Assembly (NCBI GenBank): GCA_934668875.1
Contig: CAKUON010000010.1
Coordinates: 1 to 64,000 of the forward strand
DNA from: an uncultured Collinsella sp.
GTDB taxonomy: Bacteria; Actinomycetota; Coriobacteriia; Coriobacteriales; Coriobacteriaceae
Direction: 5' to 3'
Length of the DNA: 64,000 nucleotides
Below, piece after piece: positions 8,309 to 17,375 of the stretch. Every line of letters starts with the position of its first letter. The stretch's first letter is position 1. The notes below the pieces were generated by a model. It was not told where the DNA came from. It searched no databases and saw only the letters and a program-made list of their open reading frames with translations. The position numbers and the translations under genes are program-made.

Positions 8309-10180
8309 ATGATTGAGTTGCTCAGGCGTTTCGGCGGTAAGTTTCGCCGGTATATGGTGATTGGTCCTGCGTGCAAGCTGATCGAGGTGATCTTCGACCT
8401 GCTGACGCCGCTGGTGATTGCGCAGATGATCGACAAGGGCATTGGGGCACACGACGCCAACGCCGTTATTCACTACGGCATGCTGCTTGGCGCCATGGCT
8501 GTGATCGGTATCTCATTTACGCTCGTCTGCCAAAAGATGGCGGCGCTGACCTCGCAGGGTATGGGTACCGACATCCGTGGCGCGCTCTACGAGCACATCA
8601 ACAAGCTGAGCTACGCCGAACTTGACCGCTTTGGCACGCCGTCGCTCATCACGCGCATCACCAATGACGTCAACCAGGTGCAGCTGGCCGTGGCACTGGG
8701 CGTGCGCATGCTCATCCGCTGGCCCTTCCTGGCGGTGGGCTCCATGGTGGCGGCCCTTGCTATCGACCTTAAGCTTGGCATCATCTTTTTAATCTGCACG
8801 CCCGCCATCGGCTTGGTGTTTTGGTTTGTCATGGCGCGCTGCATCCCGTACTACAAGCAGCTGCAGGCAAAGCTCGACCGCATCGCGCTTATCTGCCGCG
8901 AGGGGCTTTCGGGCGCTCGCGTGGTCCGCGCGTTTGTGCGCGAGGACCACGAGCGTGAGCGTTTCGCCCAGGCGGCCGATGACCAGGCGCATGTCGCCAT
9001 CGCGGTCGGCAAGCTCTCATCGATTCTCAACCCCGTCACGTTTTTGGTGATGAACCTGGGCGTGTGCGCCATCCTGTGGGTGGGCGGTATCCAGGTCAAC
9101 GTGGGCGAACTCACGCAGGGCCAAGTCATGGCGTTCGTCAACTACATGACGCAGACCCTCACCTCCATCGTCTATGTCGCCAACCTGGTCGTGGTCTTTA
9201 CCAAGGCGAGCGCCAGCGCGTCGCGTATCAACGAGGTGCTCAACTGCGCGCCGAGTATCACCGACGACGGCAACGAGCCGGTCGCCCTGCCCAAGCCGAG
9301 CGCGATGGGCAACGCCGCTCCGGTCCCCGCGCTGAGCTTTAGCCACGCGAGCTTCTCCTTTGGCGCGGGCGCGGCCAACGCCGTTGATGACGTGACTCTG
9401 GAGCTGCCGCTGGGCAAAACGCTCGGCATTATCGGCGGCACGGGTAGTGGCAAGTCGACGCTCGTCTCGCTCATCCCGCGCCTGTACGACGCGGGCGTCG
9501 GCAGCGTGAACGTGATGGGTGCCGACGTGCGCTCTTGGCCGCTCGACCAGCTGCGCCATGTGGTCGCGACCGTTCCGCAGCGCGCGTCGCTGGTGAGCGG
9601 CACCATCCGCAGCAACCTGACCTGGCGCGACGAGTCCGCGACCGATGAAGAGCTCTGGGCGGCGCTCGATATGGCGCAGGCCAGCGAGTTCGTGCGCAAC
9701 AAGCCGCAGGGCTTGGATGCCCCGGTCGAGGCGGGCGGCAAGAATTTCAGCGGCGGTCAGCGACAGCGCCTGACCATCGCGCGCGCTCTGGTGGGTTCGC
9801 CGCAGGTCCTTATCATGGACGACTCCGCCTCGGCGCTCGACTTTAAGACCGACGCGGCGCTTCGCCATGCCATTCGCGAGCGCAGCGCGCGCGGTGCCGC
9901 CGAGGGCGGGCTGCCGCTGACCACGGTGATCGTGAGCCAGCGCGTCTCGACCGTGCGCGACGCCGACATGATCTGCGTGCTCGACCACGGCTCGGTCGCG
10001 GGTCTGGGTACGCACGACGAGCTGTACGCAAGCTGCCAGCTCTATCGCGAGATCTGCCAGTCGCAGCTTCGTCGCGAGGAGCTCGAGGGCCAGCAGGGGA
10101 GCGCGGCGGCCGTGTTCGCCCCAAGTTCCGCGTCCGCCTCAACCGCCCCCGCATCCGCCTGCGCAAAGGAGGGCTGCTAG
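8309..10180 (+). CDS. ABC exporter half-transporter, degenerate-site subunit
   Basis: This membrane-ATPase fusion of 623 residues has six N-terminal transmembrane helices (about 15-310) followed by a nucleotide-binding domain. Visible motifs are Walker A GGTGSGKST, signature FSGGQRQR and Walker B LIMDDSASALD. The catalytic Glu after Walker B is Asp here. ATG at 8309 is chosen because AGGGAG lies 9 bases upstream; an in-frame TTG at 8276 is weaker. The next gene begins immediately after the stop and encodes the partner with a canonical Glu. The pair therefore fits heterodimeric exporters with one active and one degenerate ATP site. The substrate cannot be read; lipids, drugs or peptides are typical. 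Confidence 0.88.
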   Translation: MIELLRRFGGKFRRYMVIGPACKLIEVIFDLLTPLVIAQMIDKGIGAHDANAVIHYGMLLGAMAVIGISFTLVCQKMAALTSQGMGTDIRGALYEHINKLSYAELDRFGTPSLITRITNDVNQVQLAVALGVRMLIRWPFLAVGSMVAALAIDLKLGIIFLICTPAIGLVFWFVMARCIPYYKQLQAKLDRIALICREGLSGARVVRAFVREDHERERFAQAADDQAHVAIAVGKLSSILNPVTFLVMNLGVCAILWVGGIQVNVGELTQGQVMAFVNYMTQTLTSIVYVANLVVVFTKASASASRINEVLNCAPSITDDGNEPVALPKPSAMGNAAPVPALSFSHASFSFGAGAANAVDDVTLELPLGKTLGIIGGTGSGKSTLVSLIPRLYDAGVGSVNVMGADVRSWPLDQLRHVVATVPQRASLVSGTIRSNLTWRDESATDEELWAALDMAQASEFVRNKPQGLDAPVEAGGKNFSGGQRQRLTIARALVGSPQVLIMDDSASALDFKTDAALRHAIRERSARGAAEGGLPLTTVIVSQRVSTVRDADMICVLDHGSVAGLGTHDELYASCQLYREICQSQLRREELEGQQGSAAAVFAPSSASASTAPASACAKEGC

Positions 10181-12040
10181 ATGAATCCGTATACTTCTTC
10201 CGGTTCGGTCGCCACGATGACGGCCAACGTGTCCGGCAACGATAAGCTCAACGACCTGGGCGACGGCCCGCGCCAGCCCGGCGACCCCGAGCGCTATCCC
10301 GTGGGCGCGGTGACCCGTCGCCTGATGGGCTACGTGCGTCCGCACCGCATTTCGTTTGCGGCGTCGTTTGTGAGCGCCGCTATCTCGGTGATCCTGCAAC
10401 TCTACACGCCCATCCTCATCGGCGAGGGCATCGACCTCATCGTTGCCGCCGGACAGGTGGACTTTGACGCGCTGTTGCCGCTCGTCACCAAGCTTGCGCT
10501 GGTCGTGGTGGGCGCCGCGGCCTTCCAGTGGCTGCAGGGCTATTGCGTCAACCGCCTGTCCTACGAGACGGTGCGCGACATGCGCGTGGAGGCGAGCGAC
10601 AAGCTCAGCCGCATGCCGCTCAGCTTTATCGACAGCCATGCCCACGGCGACCTTATGAGCCGCGTGGTCAACGACGTCGACCAGGTGGGCGACGGCCTGC
10701 TGCAGGGCTTTACCCAGCTCTTTACCGGCGTCATCACTATCGTGGGCACGCTCGCGTTTATGCTGTCCATCAACCTGACCATGACGCTCGTGGTGGTGCT
10801 CGTCACGCCGCTCTCCATCTTTGCGGCCGGCGCCATCGCCAAGCTCTCCAACAAGAGCTTCACCGCTCAGCAGCGCATTCAGGGTCAGCTCGGCGGTCAT
10901 ATCGAGGAGTATGTGGGCGAGCAAAAGCTTGTGGATGCGTTTGCCTACGGCCCAAATGCGCAGCAACGCTTCGATGCCCTCAACGCCGAGCTCTACACCG
11001 CGGGTGAGCGCGCACAGTTTATGGGTTCGCTCTCAAACCCCGGCACGCGCTTTATCAACAACATCATCTACGCTGTGGTCGCCGTGATCGGTTGCGTGGG
11101 CGTGATCACGGGCGTGCCCGCGGCGCTTACGGTGGGTGGCGTGCAGATCTTCCTGTCCTATGCCAACCAGTACACCAAGCCGTTCAACGAGGTCACCAAC
11201 GTCATCACGCAGATCCAGACGGCCTATGCCTCGGCGCGCCGCATGTTCGCGCTGCTCGATGCACGCGAGCAGGAGCCCGACGCGGCGGACGCTGTGGAGC
11301 TTGCCGCCCCGCAGGGCGAGGTCGCCTTTGAGCATGTGAACTTTAGCTACGTGCCCGATCGCAAGCTGCTGCAGGACATCTGCATCGATGCCAAACCCGG
11401 CATGCGGTTTGCCCTGGTCGGCCCCACGGGCTGCGGCAAGACGACGCTCATCAACCTGCTGCTGCGCTTTTACGATATCGATGCCGGGCGCATCGTGGTC
11501 GACGGGCATTCCTCGCGCGACTACACGCGTGAGAGCCTGCGCCGCGCCTTTGGCATGGTGCTGCAGGACACCTGGCTGTTCGAGGGCACGGTGGCCCAGA
11601 ACATTGCCTACGGTTGTCCCGACGCCACGCGCGAGCAGATTATCGAGGCGGCCAAGCGCGCGCACGCGCATAAGTTTATCGTGCAGCTGCCCCAGGGCTA
11701 CGACACGGTGATCGGCGAGGACGGCGGCACGTTTAGCCAGGGCCAAAAGCAGCTGCTGTGCATCGCGCGCGTCATGCTCACCGACCCGGCGATTCTGCTG
11801 CTGGACGAGGCGACTTCGAGCATCGATACCCGCACCGAGCTGCAGGTGCAGGCGGCGTTCGACGAGCTCATGGCCGGTCGTACGAGCTTTGTCGTGGCGC
11901 ATCGCCTGAGCACGATCCGTAACGCCGACTGCATTCTAGTGATGCGCGACGGCGAGATCGTCGAGCGCGGCACGCACGACGAACTGCTTGCGGCAGGCGG
12001 CTTCTACGCCGAGCTCTACCGCAGTCAGTTCGCCCAGTAA
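10181..12040 (+). CDS. ABC exporter half-transporter, catalytic subunit
   Basis: The 619-residue protein carries six transmembrane helices (about 55-340) and a nucleotide-binding domain with Walker A GPTGCGKTT, signature FSQGQKQ and Walker B ILLLDEATSS with the catalytic Glu. The signature deviates (SQGQ for SGGQ), complementing the Asp substitution in the partner. In the head-to-tail dimer the partner's FSGGQ plus this protein's Glu make the competent site, and the two deviant motifs make the degenerate one. ATG at 10181 directly follows the previous stop, implying translational coupling. The N-terminal ~45 residues are polar and extend beyond the usual family start. Confidence 0.88.
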   Translation: MNPYTSSGSVATMTANVSGNDKLNDLGDGPRQPGDPERYPVGAVTRRLMGYVRPHRISFAASFVSAAISVILQLYTPILIGEGIDLIVAAGQVDFDALLPLVTKLALVVVGAAAFQWLQGYCVNRLSYETVRDMRVEASDKLSRMPLSFIDSHAHGDLMSRVVNDVDQVGDGLLQGFTQLFTGVITIVGTLAFMLSINLTMTLVVVLVTPLSIFAAGAIAKLSNKSFTAQQRIQGQLGGHIEEYVGEQKLVDAFAYGPNAQQRFDALNAELYTAGERAQFMGSLSNPGTRFINNIIYAVVAVIGCVGVITGVPAALTVGGVQIFLSYANQYTKPFNEVTNVITQIQTAYASARRMFALLDAREQEPDAADAVELAAPQGEVAFEHVNFSYVPDRKLLQDICIDAKPGMRFALVGPTGCGKTTLINLLLRFYDIDAGRIVVDGHSSRDYTRESLRRAFGMVLQDTWLFEGTVAQNIAYGCPDATREQIIEAAKRAHAHKFIVQLPQGYDTVIGEDGGTFSQGQKQLLCIARVMLTDPAILLLDEATSSIDTRTELQVQAAFDELMAGRTSFVVAHRLSTIRNADCILVMRDGEIVERGTHDELLAAGGFYAELYRSQFAQ

Positions 12041-12068
12041 GCAAGCCCGCGGGACATTTCGCGCAGTG

Positions 12069-13334
12069 CTAGGGCGCAAGCGTATCAACGGGGACAACGA
12101 TGATGCCCTCCGGCGTTGTATGGACGGGCATGCCGAACCCGATGACGATGAGCTTGGCCGCGGGCGGCTTCTCGCCGCGCTTGACCAGCTTTCGCTCGAG
12201 TCGAAGCAGGTTTGCAGATGCCTCGGGGATCTGCGGGCTTCCGAGTTTTACTTCCACAGCAATCCAAGCTCCATCGCGCCTGTGGATAATGGCATCGACC
12301 TCGAGATCGTCGGCGTCGTGGTAATGGGACACCGATGAGTCATTTGCGGCGGCATAGACTTTGAGGTCGTGAAGGACGAGGGATTCGAAGAGCAGTCCCA
12401 GTGTCTTTGGGTCGGATGCCAATGACTCTGGATTTGCTCCGAGCAATGCGACGGCAAGAGAAGGGTCGGCGAGGTGCCTTTTTGCACCCTGCCGCAACCT
12501 CACCGGCGACCTAAGCGCCGGATGCCAAGCCGGGATATCGTCGATGATATTTATTCGTCTCAGCGCATCCATATATCTGGAGACCGAATTCTTCGAAACG
12601 CTGGTACCGATATCTTTGTCGATGGACTTCGATCCAGCAAGCGTCGACTCATTTCGCGCAAGCGATGTCAAAAGGGACCTGACCTTGACCGGATTACGTT
12701 TGACGCCGTCAGTTCTAGAAACATCCGATTCGCATACGCCATCAACATAAGCAGCGGCAATCCGCATAGCATTTTCAGTTGTTTTCCCCATCGCTTGAGG
12801 CCAGCCACCGCGACACAGCAAATCGGCGATGCCGGCAACACCAGCGATCGATCCGACCGCCGGCTTAGCAGGGTGGCCGGAAAGCAACGCTCCAATCGAA
12901 GCAGCGCCCGAAGAAACGCCGAACTCAAACAGCGTCATGGTGTCCATCCGCAACCTAGCTATTCGCCCAACGCCGCTGTGCATCGGCTGCATCGAATCTC
13001 GCGGCGTCGCTGAGCCCGTAAGGATAAACTGACCGGATTCTCCCTGTCTTGCATCGCACTCGAAACGTACGGCATCCCACAGCTTTGACTCTTCCTGCCA
13101 TTCATCGATGAGCCTAGGTGACGGTCCTGCTATTGCCTGCGCTGGGTCGATCCGAGCCAACTGGAGAGCGGAAAAATTTCCAGTCGGATCGGAAAGAGAC
13201 AAGGATGATTTGGCAAAACGTCTGGCCGTAGTGGTCTTTCCGCACCACTTCGGGCCTTGAATGAGAACCGCACCGAAGATATCGAGATTATGCCTGATTG
13301 TCTTGTCGATGCATCTGCTTACATACCGATCCAT
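12069..13334 (-). CDS. DUF4143-type AAA ATPase
   Basis: The 421-residue protein has an N-terminal AAA ATPase domain with the P-loop GPKWCGKTTT (about 27-36), Walker B-like RLIDEWQ and sensor-like ILTGSATP. The C-terminal half is DUF4143 with LEVDAIIHRRDGAWIAVEVK, a D...E-x-K pattern of PD-(D/E)XK folds. It is strongly similar to the gene at 15080-16345 and to the remnant at 5377-6258. The family is widespread and often multicopy; its physiological role is not established. It lies convergent to the ABC exporter, only 28 bases from that stop. A 23-bp-period triple repeat lies 47 bp upstream and may be a self-recognition operator. Confidence 0.8.
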   Translation of the reverse strand: MDRYVSRCIDKTIRHNLDIFGAVLIQGPKWCGKTTTARRFAKSSLSLSDPTGNFSALQLARIDPAQAIAGPSPRLIDEWQEESKLWDAVRFECDARQGESGQFILTGSATPRDSMQPMHSGVGRIARLRMDTMTLFEFGVSSGAASIGALLSGHPAKPAVGSIAGVAGIADLLCRGGWPQAMGKTTENAMRIAAAYVDGVCESDVSRTDGVKRNPVKVRSLLTSLARNESTLAGSKSIDKDIGTSVSKNSVSRYMDALRRINIIDDIPAWHPALRSPVRLRQGAKRHLADPSLAVALLGANPESLASDPKTLGLLFESLVLHDLKVYAAANDSSVSHYHDADDLEVDAIIHRRDGAWIAVEVKLGSPQIPEASANLLRLERKLVKRGEKPPAAKLIVIGFGMPVHTTPEGIIVVPVDTLAP

Positions 13335-13380
13335 ACCGCCACCTTCTTTATTTCCTTAGAATATGTATTCTACCAGCAGC

Positions 13381-13449
13381 GTGGTGACGATTGACGATAT
13401 TTTGTGGTGATGATTAACGGCAGTTTGTGGTGACGATTGTCGTCGATTC
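13381..13449. promoter_or_regulatory. Triple 23-bp direct repeat upstream of DUF4143 ATPase
   Basis: Units start at 13381, 13404 and 13427 with the shared opening GTGGTGA(C/T)GATT. The period is exactly 23 bp, about two helical turns. The proximal unit ends 47 bp before the ATG of the minus-strand ATPase and the distal one about 60 bp before the plus-strand thioredoxin-like gene, so either could be affected. Confidence 0.65.
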
Positions 13450-13512
13450 GGGGTGCTGGGCAGTCTAACCGTTCCAAAACGTATGCGTTTCACCATGAGA
13501 GAGGAATCTGTC

Positions 13513-14024
13513 ATGAGCTGGAAACCGAGAAAATGCGTTATCGCCTTACTGACTTTGGCGGCTCTGGTGTGTTTCGCCGCCTTAATCGCCGCCAATATCA
13601 AACCGCAACACGATGCTTATCCCTCATCTTTGTCCATTAAAAAGGGCCAAGATTTCAGCCTCGGCCGAAACGTCAATTATTTTGACAAGCTAAAACCTAA
13701 TGAGGAAAACATCTTGATGTTCTGGGCATCGTGGTGTTCGCACTGTGAATCTCTCATAGAGGATATGCAACAACTTGATAATTTCGCAGCCATAAGGAAG
13801 AACCTTTTCACTGTTTCCGAGGACAGCACGATTGAAGAAGCCTCGATCCATGAAGGAGACTTCCCATATACATAGATTAAGATAAGGCCGTGTATGACCA
13901 ATATGAACTTGAGCATATTCCGTCCGTATTCATACTGGATGATCAAGGAAACATCATCGGCTCAGCCGAAGGAAAGAAAGAATCTCTTGCCTTATTAAAG
14001 AAATACGCCGAATACAACGGATAG
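13513..14024 (+). pseudogene. Membrane-tethered thioredoxin-like protein, frameshifted
   Basis: ATG at 13513 follows GAGAGG by 8 bases. The first frame encodes a signal anchor (about residues 8-28) and a thioredoxin-like fold with the CXXC motif in FWASWCSHCES. It stops at 13875. The fold resumes in another frame from 13881 with the cis-proline segment HIPSVFILDD and ends at 14024. Joining the halves gives a TlpA/thioredoxin-type extracytoplasmic thiol-disulfide protein of about 165 residues. As given, the cis-Pro half is lost. It stands next to a Cys-containing small secreted protein gene (14081), which such an enzyme could have served. A sequencing error is possible, but the neighbour is also frameshifted. 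Confidence 0.7.
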
Positions 14025-14080
14025 AAAGCGAAAGGAGGCGACATCGAGTAACTATCAAAGGCCAGATTAAGGAGCCCGCC

Positions 14081-14378
14081 ATGAAGAAATGCCTACCCTC
14101 CATCGTCTCAGCAACTCTTTGCCTCTCCCTTGTCATGACACCATTTGTGCCCGTTGCGGCAGCCCATGCCGACGAGGGATCTCCCGCCGAGAGCAGCGAT
14201 ATCTACGTCGGAGTCAATTACGACGAAAATTACGATATATCCCTTTTTTGAGCGCGGGCGCTGCACGGATTCATATTCCAAGGCGTGGTGCGATTCTCAC
14301 GGATCTGCAAATAACCGCCCCGTCCCTCACAAGGTCAAGCTGAACGCGAAGGAGGAGGCTTGCCTGCGCGATCTCTAG
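14081..14378 (+). pseudogene. Small secreted protein, frameshifted at a T6 run
   Basis: ATG at 14081 starts a clear signal peptide (MKKCLPSIVSATLCLSLVMT, cleavage near AHADE). The frame stops at 14251 just after six T residues (14244-14249). Removing one T lets it continue as ERGRCTDSYSKAWCDSHGS to a stop at 14378, giving a roughly 98-residue exported protein with a pair of cysteines. I do not recognise the family. Its neighbours are a thiol-disulfide protein (upstream) and a small membrane protein (downstream), a bacteriocin- or peptide-locus-like set, but both this gene and the upstream one are broken as sequenced. Confidence 0.6.
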
Positions 14379-14498
14379 CTTGTTGGCACCGCTGAAGTTA
14401 TCGCCGGTCTCGTGACAACCGGTCCTAGCGGCGGCTTTTTTGCAACCGCAATGACATCGTACCGACTTTTCACTTGCATGTTCTGAAAGGCAGTTGCC

Positions 14499-14738
14499 AT
14501 GCAGTCGCAAAATCAATCGAGATACTTGACCACAATCGGCTTTGCCCTGCTTGCATTACTCTTTGCTAGCGACCTTTTGCTGAAACCGCCCAAGGAACTC
14601 GTTTCGCTTGCCATATCCTGCATTTCCGCCATTTACTTTACGGCGACCCTATTCGTCGGACTAAAGGAGAGGAAAAAAGGCGCAGTCGCTGCATCTGCCG
14701 CAGGCGTGGTCATAGCCATTGTCTCATTCTTTGTCTGA
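14499..14738 (+). CDS. Small hydrophobic membrane protein
   Basis: The 79-residue product has three probable transmembrane segments (about 10-28, 33-52 and 59-78) joined by a KERKKG loop, and almost no soluble part. ATG at 14499 is preceded by GAAAGG. No family recognised. By position after the small secreted gene it could be an immunity-type membrane protein, but this is only context. Confidence 0.55.
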   Translation: MQSQNQSRYLTTIGFALLALLFASDLLLKPPKELVSLAISCISAIYFTATLFVGLKERKKGAVAASAAGVVIAIVSFFV

Positions 14739-15079
14739 CGCATTGGTGATTTAGGGGCGATATCGTAGGAATACGACCGGGGGAGCCGGGACCAGATTGC
14801 CCGGGTCGCTCGGTCGGCTGTTTAATAAGCGCTAACGGTTGAGTTGTCGCAGCATAATCGCGGCTGCAAATATGTGACCATATGACCATGCTAACATGTG
14901 CGCACAGTCATATGGTCACGGCTGTTGATTGGTGCCTTAGAAAAATTGAAATCGTCCCAACGAACCATCGTCAATCGTCCCAATAAGTCATCGTTATTTG
15001 TCCCAATAAGTCATCGTTATTTGTCCCAACGACGCAGATAGACAGTATAATTTCAAGTGGATGATTGGAGGGAAAGGCG
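14739..15079. promoter_or_regulatory. Regulatory region before the second full DUF4143 ATPase: palindrome and 23-bp iterons
   Basis: A perfect 13-bp inverted repeat GTGACCATATGAC (14874-14886 and 14907-14919) with a 20-base loop lies in the distal part. From 14954 there are three and a half direct units of exactly 23 bp (starts 14954, 14977, 15000, 15023) with the core GTCCCAA..A..CATCGT; units two and three are identical. The array ends about 43 bp before the ATG at 15080. The interval holds no gene. Confidence 0.65.
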
Positions 15080-16345
15080 ATGGATAGGTATATAGGACGG
15101 TGCGTCGACTGCTTGGTCGAGCGCGACCTTGGCATTTTCGGTGCCGTGCTCATTCAGGGGCCGAAATGGTGTGGAAAGACAACGACAGCCCAGAGATTTG
15201 CCGAGTCATCGTTATCTCTCTCCGACCCATCTGGCGGTTTTGCGGCCCTCCAGCTCGCTCGTCTCGATCCGGCCCAGGCAATTGTCGGACCGACCCCGAG
15301 GCTAGTCGACGAATGGCAGGAGGAACCGAAGCTATGGGATGCCGTGCGATTCGAATGCGATGCCAGGGGAGGGGAGCCCGGACAGTTCATTCTCACCGGA
15401 TCTGCGACGCCGCGAGCCGAGAACCAGCCGATGCACAGCGGTGTGGGTCGAATCGCCCGTTTGCGGATGGATACCATGACGCTTTTCGAGCTCGGCATTT
15501 CGTCGGGAGCCGTCTCGCTTGGGGCGCTGCTCGCCGGCGATCCCGTTGCAGCGTCACTCGGATCCATCGCCGGTATCGCCGGTATCGCTGATTTGCTCTG
15601 CCGCGGCGGTTGGCCCCAAGCGGTCGGCAAGACGACTGCCGACGCAATGCGGATAGCCGCTGCCTATATTGACGGTGTTTGCGAGTCTGACGTCTCGAGG
15701 GCGGATGGAGTGAAACGTGACCCGGTTAAGGTAAGGGCCTTGCTCTCCTCGCTTGCGCGCAATGAATCGACCCTTGCCGGCATGAGGTCCATCGAAAGGG
15801 ATTTGGGCGTTGACGTCTCAAAGAATACGATTACCGGTTACATGGACGCGCTGCGCCGTATCAATATCGTCGACGACGTCCCCGCGTGGCATCCGGCTCT
15901 CAGGTCGCCGGTGAAGTTGCGGCAGGGCGCAAAGCGGCACCTTGCGGACCCATCGCTCGCCGTCGCCCTCATCGGCGCGGACCCGGAGTCGTTGTCATCC
16001 GATCCGAAGACCCTTGGCTTGCTCTTCGAATCCCTCGTGCTGCACGATCTCAAGGTTTACGCGGCGGCCAGCGATGCGACCGTATCTCACTACCACGACG
16101 CTGACGACCTGGAGGTCGACGCGATTGTCCATCGTCGTGACGGCTCGTGGGCTGCCGTTGAGGTCAAGCTTGGGAGCCCCCAAGTCCCAGAGGCAGTGGA
16201 AAATCTGCTTCGACTCGAGCGAAAGCTGGTCAATCGCGGGGAGAGGCCGCCTGCGGCGAAACTCATCGTCATCGGGTTTGGTATGCCGGCTCACGTAACT
16301 GGCGAAGGCATCGTTGTTGCTCCGGTCGACACGCTCGGAATCTAA
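15080..16345 (+). CDS. DUF4143-type AAA ATPase
   Basis: The 421-residue protein is near-identical in layout to the one at 12069-13334: P-loop GPKWCGKTTT, Walker B-like RLVDEWQEE, ILTGSATP, then the linker LRMDTMTLFEL where the truncated copy begins, and a C-terminal DUF4143 domain with LEVDAIVHRR...AVEVKLG. ATG at 15080 is selected because GGAGGGAAAGGCG precedes it; an in-frame TTG at 15065 exists. Full-length and intact, it is preceded by its own 23-bp iterons whose sequence differs from those of its twin. The two twins flank the broken thioredoxin/secreted-peptide genes. The function of the family is not established. Confidence 0.82.
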   Translation: MDRYIGRCVDCLVERDLGIFGAVLIQGPKWCGKTTTAQRFAESSLSLSDPSGGFAALQLARLDPAQAIVGPTPRLVDEWQEEPKLWDAVRFECDARGGEPGQFILTGSATPRAENQPMHSGVGRIARLRMDTMTLFELGISSGAVSLGALLAGDPVAASLGSIAGIAGIADLLCRGGWPQAVGKTTADAMRIAAAYIDGVCESDVSRADGVKRDPVKVRALLSSLARNESTLAGMRSIERDLGVDVSKNTITGYMDALRRINIVDDVPAWHPALRSPVKLRQGAKRHLADPSLAVALIGADPESLSSDPKTLGLLFESLVLHDLKVYAAASDATVSHYHDADDLEVDAIVHRRDGSWAAVEVKLGSPQVPEAVENLLRLERKLVNRGERPPAAKLIVIGFGMPAHVTGEGIVVAPVDTLGI

Positions 16346-16356
16346 AGCTATTTGCA

Positions 16357-16398
16357 TTTCCAGAATCCTCTAGAAGGTGCCTGGAGGATTTCTGGAAA
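16357..16398. terminator. Hairpin between convergent genes
   Basis: TTTCCAGAATCCTC (16357-16370) pairs with 16384-16398, allowing one bulged base, and a 13-base loop. It sits just after the ATPase stop and before the end of the opposing LRR remnant, so it could terminate transcription from either side. Confidence 0.5.
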
Positions 16399-16419
16399 CA
16401 ACCGGTATTTTGATCTGGG

Positions 16420-16877
16420 CTAAGAAAGGTTGCGGGTCCAAATTCCGTGCTGCGTGGAGCCGGTGATTTTGTTCAGGAACTCGCGCTGCTCCTCGGTTGC
16501 GAGGATGTAGGTAGAGCAGTCACTGAGCATCTGGTCGACGTCTGTGATTCTGGACGCCTCCCATCCCAAGATGCTGACGGCCTTGAGCGTCAGGCAGTTG
16601 AGGAACATGTAGGACGTGTTCTCGACGTTCGAGGTGTCAAGACGATCGAGATCAAAAAGCTCCGTGACGCTTGAGCACCCCCTGAACATGCCCTCCAGGG
16701 TCGTGCAATCCGATGTATCGAGTTTCGATAGGTCGATTGGGTCAGACCGTCGAACAGGTATCTACCGCTCTCTGGATCCCAGGTATCCAGGACAACGACC
16801 TCACGGATTCGATTCCTGTAGGAATACCACGGTTGCTTTCCGAATTCGTCCGTGTGTGTACGGATGAATGCGGGGCT
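16420..16877 (-). pseudogene. BspA/DUF285-type leucine-rich-repeat surface protein fragment
   Basis: The C-terminal frame (16420-16689) contains the hallmark MFRGCSSVTEL...LDTSNVENTSYMF and a second incomplete repeat, the pattern of BspA-like or DUF285 surface proteins. The upstream part, including the characteristic PWYSYRNRIREVVVLDTWD lead-in, is in another frame (down to about 16740), so a frameshift separates them. The N-terminus ends near 16877 at a hairpin belonging to the next gene. No signal peptide or anchor remains. It is a decayed fragment of a host- or matrix-binding protein. Confidence 0.65.
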
Positions 16878-16880
16878 CGA

Positions 16881-16911
16881 TACCCCGGCGGCCTGATCGG
16901 CAGGCCGCCGG
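16881..16911 (-). terminator. Hairpin after the small acidic exported gene
   Basis: CCCGGCGGCCTG pairs with CAGGCCGCCGGG around a short TCGG loop. It directly follows (minus strand) the stop at 16918. Confidence 0.55.
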
Positions 16912-16917
16912 GAACTC

Positions 16918-17375
16918 TCACTCCTCGATAAAAGCCGGCACCCGGTTAGTCCTGCGCATCTTGAAATCGCCATTTTCGTGAGAGACGTAGAGAATGCCGT
17001 CCATCCCGTCTCGCGATGCATATGAAAGGTGAACAGAACCGCAATCCGCTCCATCATTGTCGAGAAGATCGAACGAATTCGGATCGCTCGTTGCGGCCAA
17101 ACGACCACTCATACAAGAGCCATCGTCATTACAGATTTGCCATTCCATGTCTTCGCCTGCAAGAATCGCCATAGACGGCCTGGTTGCGCCATCGTTGACA
17201 TACGTCCCGTCTATGCCAAACCCATTTTCAGCGCCATCGATAAACGATTGCTCGACCTATACTTCGCGAATGATGCGCACATCGCCATTGCAAGACCGAT
17301 CGCAAGGCCAACGGCCGCTATCTTTGCATAGCTCCTGCCCGCGCGTCCCAGTTTTCGGCCTAAAACGGGATGCAT
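16918..17375 (-). pseudogene. Membrane-anchored acidic protein, probably frameshifted
   Basis: An intact 84-residue frame (16918-17172) encodes an acidic, strand-rich segment (MAILAGEDMEWQICNDDGSC...). In the same frame coding character continues upstream to a stop near 17257 (SFIDGAENGFGIDGTYVNDG). A different frame beginning at ATG 17375 encodes a basic N-terminus and one transmembrane helix (YAKIAAVGLAIGLAMAMCAS). Joined near 17250 they would make a typical small exported protein of about 150 residues. The start codon lies inside a copy of the hairpin repeat found near 33 kb and 37.8 kb. No family recognised. Confidence 0.45.

Noticed and set aside
14954..15037. CRISPR-like direct repeats
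   Set aside because: Units are contiguous 23-mers without spacers, positioned as an operator.
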